Shown one piece after another: positions 61,088 to 64,000 of a stretch of DNA of 64,000 bases. Source of the stretch: JBBQDZ01 sp038237515 (GTDB lineage Bacteria > Actinomycetota > Thermoleophilia > Gaiellales > Gaiellaceae); assembly GCA_038237515.1 (NCBI GenBank), contig JBBRYP010000016.1, positions 1 through 64,000 on the forward strand, in the 5' to 3' direction. The notes beneath the pieces are model-generated. The model was not told the DNA's origin. It saw nothing but the letters and a program-made list of their open reading frames with translations, and made no database searches. The stretch's first letter is position 1. Each line of letters starts with the position of its first letter. The position numbers and the translations under genes are program-made.

Positions 61088-61576
61088 ATGCCGAAGCCGT
61101 CGCCGCGCCTGGTCGTCGTCGTGCGGGACGGTGCCCTTGCAGGTCAGCGGGTGGAGGTGGCGGGGGAGGTCGTACTCGGCCGCGAGGGCGACCTGCGGCT
61201 ACCGGACGAGGAGGTCTCGCGCCGGCATGCCGCTCTGCGGACCATTGAGTCGCAGCTCGAGGTCGAGGATCTCGGCTCGCTGAACGGCACCTTCGTCAAC
61301 GGCGTGCGGATCACCGCAGCCGTGCGCCTCCGTGCGGGCGATGTCGTCGCCCTCGGCGACACGACGCTCGCCGTCGAGGGGGCTCGGGACACGGTGGCCG
61401 CTCTGACGCCCGCGCCGCCGCCGCAGGCGGCCCTCGCTCCGTTCGCGGCCTACGAGCCGACGCCTGTTCGGCGGCGCCGCGGCCCCGCCTCCCGCTCGCT
61501 GCCCGCCGCAGCGAGCACCTTCGCCGTCGTCATCGCGACGGCAGTCGCCCTCGTCGTCTACTTCGCGGCGCGGTGA
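61088..61576 (+). CDS. FHA domain protein with C-terminal membrane anchor
   Basis: A 162-residue protein: FHA domain (VVLGREGDLRLPDEEVSRRH, LEVEDLGSLNGTFVNGVRIT), a Pro/Ala linker, and one C-terminal membrane helix (FAVVIATAVALVVYFAA). FHA domains bind phosphothreonine. It is tail-anchored with the FHA domain inside. Convergent with a second protein of the same plan at 61582. Confidence 0.9.
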   Translation: MPKPSPRLVVVVRDGALAGQRVEVAGEVVLGREGDLRLPDEEVSRRHAALRTIESQLEVEDLGSLNGTFVNGVRITAAVRLRAGDVVALGDTTLAVEGARDTVAALTPAPPPQAALAPFAAYEPTPVRRRRGPASRSLPAAASTFAVVIATAVALVVYFAAR

Positions 61577-61581
61577 GCGTT

Positions 61582-62103
61582 CTAGCGGCGCAGCGCCAGG
61601 AAGATGAGGACGGCGAAGACGACGAGGACGAAGATGGCGAGCGGCGCCGTCCGCGCCTTCGCCTTCACGTGGATGTCGAGCAGCGGGTCGATCTGCGACG
61701 TGGACGGCGCCGCTGTGACGGGCGGAACGAAGTCGGCCGGGCGCTGCGCCGCGGAGAGCGGCGGAGGCTTCGGCCGCACGGCCGTCGGGCGGATCGCGAC
61801 CTGCGCCGCGGTTCGCAGCTCGAGCACGGTGACGCCGACGAGGATCTCCTCGCCGGGCCTCACGCTCGTCGGCGTGTGGATCTCGGCGTCGTTGACGAAC
61901 GTCCCGTTCCGCGATTCGAGGTCCTCGACGACCGCACCGGCGCCTTCGGCGTCCGGCGTGATCCGTGCGTGGCGGCGCGAGACGAGCTCGTCGTCCAGCC
62001 GCAGGTCTACCCCGTCCTCGCGGCCGACCGTCAGCGAGCCCGTGAGCGATACCCGGCGTCCGGCCTGCGGGCCCTCGACGATCTCGAGGCTCAGCTCATT
62101 CAT
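61582..62103 (-). CDS. FHA domain protein with C-terminal membrane anchor
   Basis: A 173-residue protein of the same layout: FHA (LTVGREDGVDLRLDDELVSR, DLESRNGTFVNDAEI), Pro-rich linker and membrane helix (LAIFVLVVFAVLIFLALRR). It ends five bases from the stop of its convergent partner. The pair arose by duplication or serves as a two-part phosphothreonine reader; no Ser/Thr kinase is in the window. Confidence 0.9.
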   Translation of the reverse strand: MNELSLEIVEGPQAGRRVSLTGSLTVGREDGVDLRLDDELVSRRHARITPDAEGAGAVVEDLESRNGTFVNDAEIHTPTSVRPGEEILVGVTVLELRTAAQVAIRPTAVRPKPPPLSAAQRPADFVPPVTAAPSTSQIDPLLDIHVKAKARTAPLAIFVLVVFAVLIFLALRR

Positions 62104-62251
62104 GCCTGCGAGATCCTAGAACCGAGTCGACCGAACCGTATGACGGCTTCTGGTGATCGAACCCCGAACGAACGTCTGTTGGAGAGGGTAAAAGGGGCTG
62201 GAGAAGGAGGGCCGCTCCCCTCCCCCGGGCCGCCGCGGTGGCTAGGGTGTC

Positions 62252-62571
62252 ATGACGGGTCCGAGCAAACGATTCGTTCGCCCGCTCGTGTCGATCGTGG
62301 GACTACTCCTCGTCGGCATCGCGAGCGGCGCGTCGGCTGCGGAATCGGCGCGAGGCGAAGCATCGCGCGTTTTCGCAGTCGCGGAAGATCCGGACTGGTC
62401 GCCGAACGGCAAGTGGATCGCCTTTGCCAGGGAGACCATCCCCGTTGGTCGACGGATGGTCGGCTCGTGGTGTTCGTTCGCGGCTACGACCCTGCGAACC
62501 CGAACCGAAGGACACAGGTCTACGTCGTCAACGCCGACGGCACGCATCTGCGTCAATTGACCTCCGGCTAA
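62252..62571 (+). pseudogene. TolB-like beta-propeller fragment, frameshifted
   Basis: A signal peptide (PLVSIVGLLLVGIASGASAA) and the blade start AEDPDWSPNGKWIAFARE are followed, after a frame change near 62435, by DHPRWSTDGRLVVFVRGYDP and QVYVVNADGTHLRQLTSG, then a stop. Only two PD40 blades of a normally much longer protein remain. Truncated and frameshifted. Confidence 0.7.
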
Positions 62572-62763
62572 AAAGCGTCGTCTGCGGTGCCCTCCGCGAA
62601 CCCGGTTTCCGCCACTCGATCTTTCTCGCGCATCGGCGAGAGCCGGCGGAGGTTCTGCAGCTGGGCGGTAGCTCGCCCGGGGGACGCGCGTAACGCAATC
62701 GACGCCGAGCTCCTCGTCCAACCGGCGATCCAGCAGCGGGCCGCTCGCGGGCTCGCCGCCAGC

Positions 62764-62797
62764 CCCGGCGCGTTTTCTTCGGCGCGTTTTCTTCGGC
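62764..62797. repeat. Tandem 14-bp repeat
   Basis: GCGCGTTTTCTTCG occurs twice in a row (plus partial flanks) in the gap before the recombinase gene. It has unusual T-runs for this genome and could mark a terminator or a recombination footprint. Confidence 0.5.
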
Positions 62798-62847
62798 GGT
62801 AGCGAATCGGCGGCAGGCGAACGAGCCCCCGGCCCGAACCGGGGCGG

Positions 62848-63696
62848 ATGGAGATCGGCAAGGCCATCGACCGCTTCCTGGCGAGCCCCAAGCTCGGAGA
62901 CGCGACCCGCGGGGCGTACCGCAGCGACCTCGGCGAGTTCGCGGCGTGGCTGCGAGCCCGCGGCGCAAGGCTCGAGACGGTCGATGCCCGGGTACTCGCC
63001 GAGTTCGCCGCCGAGCTCGGGCGGGCGCGGGCCGGCCGCCAACCACGGCGGCTCGCGCCGGCAACGATCGCTCGCAAGATCTCCGCAGTTCGCTCGTTCC
63101 TCCGGTACGCGCTCGGGCCGGAACGAGTGCCGGAGGGATCGTTCGCGCCGCGCCGCCCGCGCCGGCTGCCCGAGACTCCGAAGGCGAGGGAGATCGACGA
63201 GGCATTCGGAGCACTCGACGCCGACGGAGCGCTCGGCCTGCGCAACCGGGCTCTGCTCGAGCTCGTCTATTCCGCGGGCCTTCGCAGCCGCGAGACCATC
63301 GACCTCGACCTCGGCTCGGTCGACTTCGAGCAGGAGCTCGTCCGCGTGCGGGGCAAGGGGGGCAAGGAGCGGGTGGTGCCGCTCGGCGAGGAAGCCGCAC
63401 ACTGGGCGGCCCGCTACCTGCGCGAGGCGCGATCGGAGCTTGCCCGCGGCGCCGAGCCCGCCTTCTTCCTCTCCGCCCGTGGCCGTCGCCTCGACACGAG
63501 CGCTCTGCGTCGCCTCTTTCGCCATCCGCACCGGCTCCGACACGCGTTTGCCACGCACCTGCTCGAGGGGGGCGCCGACCTTCGTGTGATCCAGGAGTTG
63601 CTGGGCCACAGCTCGCTGTCGACGACGCAGGTCTACAGCCACGTCGACGGCCGGCGCCTGCGCCGCGTCTACGATCGCGCGCATCCCCGGTCGTGA
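62848..63696 (+). CDS. Tyrosine recombinase (XerC/D-like)
   Basis: A 282-residue recombinase: SAM-like core-binding domain (about 1-95) and catalytic domain with R146 (SAGLRSRE), K170 (RGKGGKER), H228 and R231 (HRLRHAFATH), H254 (LLGHSSLSTT) and nucleophile Y263 (TQVYSHV). It is about 15-20 residues shorter than usual just ahead of HRLRHAF, where a helix seems lost. A second recombinase gene begins 192 bases downstream in the same direction, suggesting a XerC-XerD type pair. Confidence 0.88.
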   Translation: MEIGKAIDRFLASPKLGDATRGAYRSDLGEFAAWLRARGARLETVDARVLAEFAAELGRARAGRQPRRLAPATIARKISAVRSFLRYALGPERVPEGSFAPRRPRRLPETPKAREIDEAFGALDADGALGLRNRALLELVYSAGLRSRETIDLDLGSVDFEQELVRVRGKGGKERVVPLGEEAAHWAARYLREARSELARGAEPAFFLSARGRRLDTSALRRLFRHPHRLRHAFATHLLEGGADLRVIQELLGHSSLSTTQVYSHVDGRRLRRVYDRAHPRS

Positions 63697-63888
63697 GGCC
63701 ACCGGACTTTTCTGTCAGACGCGTCTCACCGGGTTCCCACCACCCCCACCCACCGACAGCCTAGGCAGAAGACTCGCAGGCGACCGAGACGATTGCGAGA
63801 CGAAAGCGAGACCGCGGCGGCGGCCACTCCGGCCGGACGCGCGGGCCCGGGCGGAGGCAAACCCCGGCAGAGAGCGAATCTCAGATGC

Positions 63889-64000
63889 GTGGCGCCGACC
63901 GCCGACCGGGAAGTCGATAGCTTCCTCGCAGTCCTCGGTGCGCGCTGCGCCGCGCGCACGGTCGAGGCGTACCGGCGCGACCTCAGGGCGCTCGCGAGCT
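63889..64000 (+). CDS. Second tyrosine recombinase, N-terminal part (cut by window edge)
   Basis: From GTG 63889 the frame stays open to the window end and encodes MAPTADREVDSFLAVLGARC then ARTVEAYRRDLRALAS, the start of a SAM-like core-binding domain (EVDSFL...ART-x-x-AYRRDL). This matches the beginning of the upstream recombinase in layout (IDRFLAS...TRGAYRSDLGEF). The rest lies outside the window. Confidence 0.7.
   Translation, partial: MAPTADREVDSFLAVLGARCAARTVEAYRRDLRALAS

Overview
The window is very G+C-rich with strong G/C bias at third codon positions, many GTG/TTG starts and dense stop/start overlaps. Gene content (cupredoxin with a membrane anchor, ATP-type PEP carboxykinase, succinate dehydrogenase with an HdrB-like subunit, a Bacillus-type large SRP RNA next to dnaX, paired Xer recombinases) suggests a deep-branching actinobacterium, perhaps Thermoleophilia (Gaiella/Solirubrobacter relatives). 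That placement is inference; no 16S or ribosomal protein gene is present. Several otherwise intact genes are broken by one small indel, so the sequence may be a draft or metagenome assembly with residual indels.

Left part (1-12,100): a minus-strand operon runs from a promoter/operator at about 9,900 down to 264. It holds a ribose-type ABC importer (binding protein, ATPase, permease), a class III aminotransferase, an N,N-dimethylformamidase-like hydrolase (frameshifted), a class II aldolase, a PfkB kinase, a cyclase-family amidohydrolase and a TetR regulator. It looks like import and breakdown of an unidentified, probably amide- or amine-bearing sugar-like compound. Next come two decayed IS3 transposase ends and an IS256-family element with recognisable terminal inverted repeats and a frameshifted transposase.

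Middle left (12,200-31,500): tRNA-Ser(GGA), a membrane cupredoxin, a lone GspE/PilB ATPase and a coiled-coil protein; then a surface-polysaccharide locus (two GT4, one GT2, a flippase, an O-antigen ligase/polymerase, a secreted glycosidase, and a (P/S)KL-repeat surface protein); then a minus-strand signalling cluster (CheB, CheR-PAS, histidine kinase, response regulator, STAS, ANTAR, thioredoxin-like). It is followed by a chimeric pseudogene made of glycosyltransferase, glycosidase and RmlD pieces.

Middle (31,600-43,200): an accessory, decaying stretch. It has a 161-bp imperfect palindrome, two divergent paralogous Cys-motif proteins, a divergent cold-shock-like protein, a LuxR-ATPase pseudogene with at least four lesions, an O-antigen ligase with an inserted soluble domain, a secreted intradiol dioxygenase, a transposase with an internal deletion, a secreted beta-propeller, a run of broken fragments (SRPBCC, thioredoxin-like, rhodanese, ABM-like, metallophosphoesterase), and tRNA-Val(CAC).

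Right part (43,270-64,000): core chromosome. Large SRP RNA, a lipoprotein, dnaX-ybaB-recR-lysC-asd in one direction; an acetyltransferase-like gene and a metallophosphoesterase; pckA, a 56-residue protein and sdhA-sdhB-hdrB-like in one minus-strand run; a flavoprotein/membrane-protein pair; a cation/proton antiporter fused to a universal-stress-like domain (frameshifted); two convergent FHA-transmembrane proteins; a TolB-like remnant; and two tandem tyrosine recombinases, the second cut by the window edge.
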